Source: Myxococcales bacterium
GTDB lineage: Bacteria > Myxococcota > Myxococcia > Myxococcales > Anaeromyxobacteraceae
Direction: 5' to 3'
DNA: 5,791 bases
Assembly: GCA_021784995.1 (NCBI GenBank)
Contig: JAJYHA010000278.1
Span: forward strand, 1 to 5,791
The position numbers and the translations under genes were made by a program. Position 1 is the first letter of the stretch. Each line of letters begins with the position of its first letter. Shown in pieces: positions 5,779 through 5,791 of this stretch. Below the pieces are notes generated by a model, which made no database searches, was not told where the DNA came from, and saw only the letters and a list, made by a program, of their open reading frames with translations.

Positions 5779-5791
5779 TTGATAACTATTC
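5779..5791. promoter_or_regulatory. Candidate Fur box / promoter element at the fur-feoB operon head (cut by window edge)
   Basis: The plus-strand TTGATAACTATTC is a sharp AT-rich island in otherwise GC-rich sequence, directly before the fur start codon. Against the 7-1-7 Fur consensus TGATAATnATTATCA, bases 5780-5791 read TGATAAC-T-ATTC, matching 9 of the 11 specified positions that are visible; the remainder lies outside the window. On the minus strand TATCAAT could also serve as part of a -10 element. Binding by the adjacent Fur would give autoregulation and iron repression of feoB. The short and truncated match keeps confidence modest. Confidence 0.45.

Overview
The window comes from a very GC-rich, flagellated bacterium. 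Codon third positions are almost all G or C. The gene content (a proteobacterial-type fliK-flgD-flgE run beside a fur/feoB/DtxR-FeoA iron cluster) fits a Myxococcota/deltaproteobacterial genome of the Anaeromyxobacter kind. That assignment is inferred from composition and protein style, not from a marker gene.

Left half, plus strand (1-2277): the end of a flagellar hook operon. It holds the last 83 codons of a probable hook-length control protein FliK, then the complete hook-capping protein FlgD, then the complete hook protein FlgE. FlgD scaffolds polymerisation of FlgE, and FliK measures the finished hook and switches export to filament proteins, so the three genes serve one assembly step. 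Only 7 nt separate fliK from flgD. flgD and flgE are 39 nt apart, with a perfect 7-bp GC hairpin between them.

Middle (2278-2330): a 53-bp convergent intergenic region with a GC-rich 8-bp stem-loop and a short palindromic repeat. It is the only gap between the flagellar and iron blocks.

Right half, minus strand (5777 down to 2331): a tightly packed ferrous-iron uptake operon, read right to left. The order is a Fur-family repressor, the FeoB ferrous iron transporter (684 aa), a 68-aa eight-cysteine protein, and a DtxR-type iron-dependent regulator fused to a C-terminal FeoA domain. All three junctions overlap (ATGA, TGATG, GTGA), so the four products are probably translationally coupled. The operon therefore carries two different iron-sensing regulator families plus the transporter, and has no stand-alone feoA in the window. 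An AT-rich stretch resembling a Fur box abuts the fur start codon at the right edge, which suggests autoregulation.

The most interesting parts are the DtxR-FeoA fusion with its weak helix-turn-helix, the small cysteine-rich protein wedged between it and FeoB, the divergent gate motifs of this FeoB, and a Fur that keeps one regulatory metal site but has lost ligands of the second. No mobile element, CRISPR array, tRNA or rRNA was seen.
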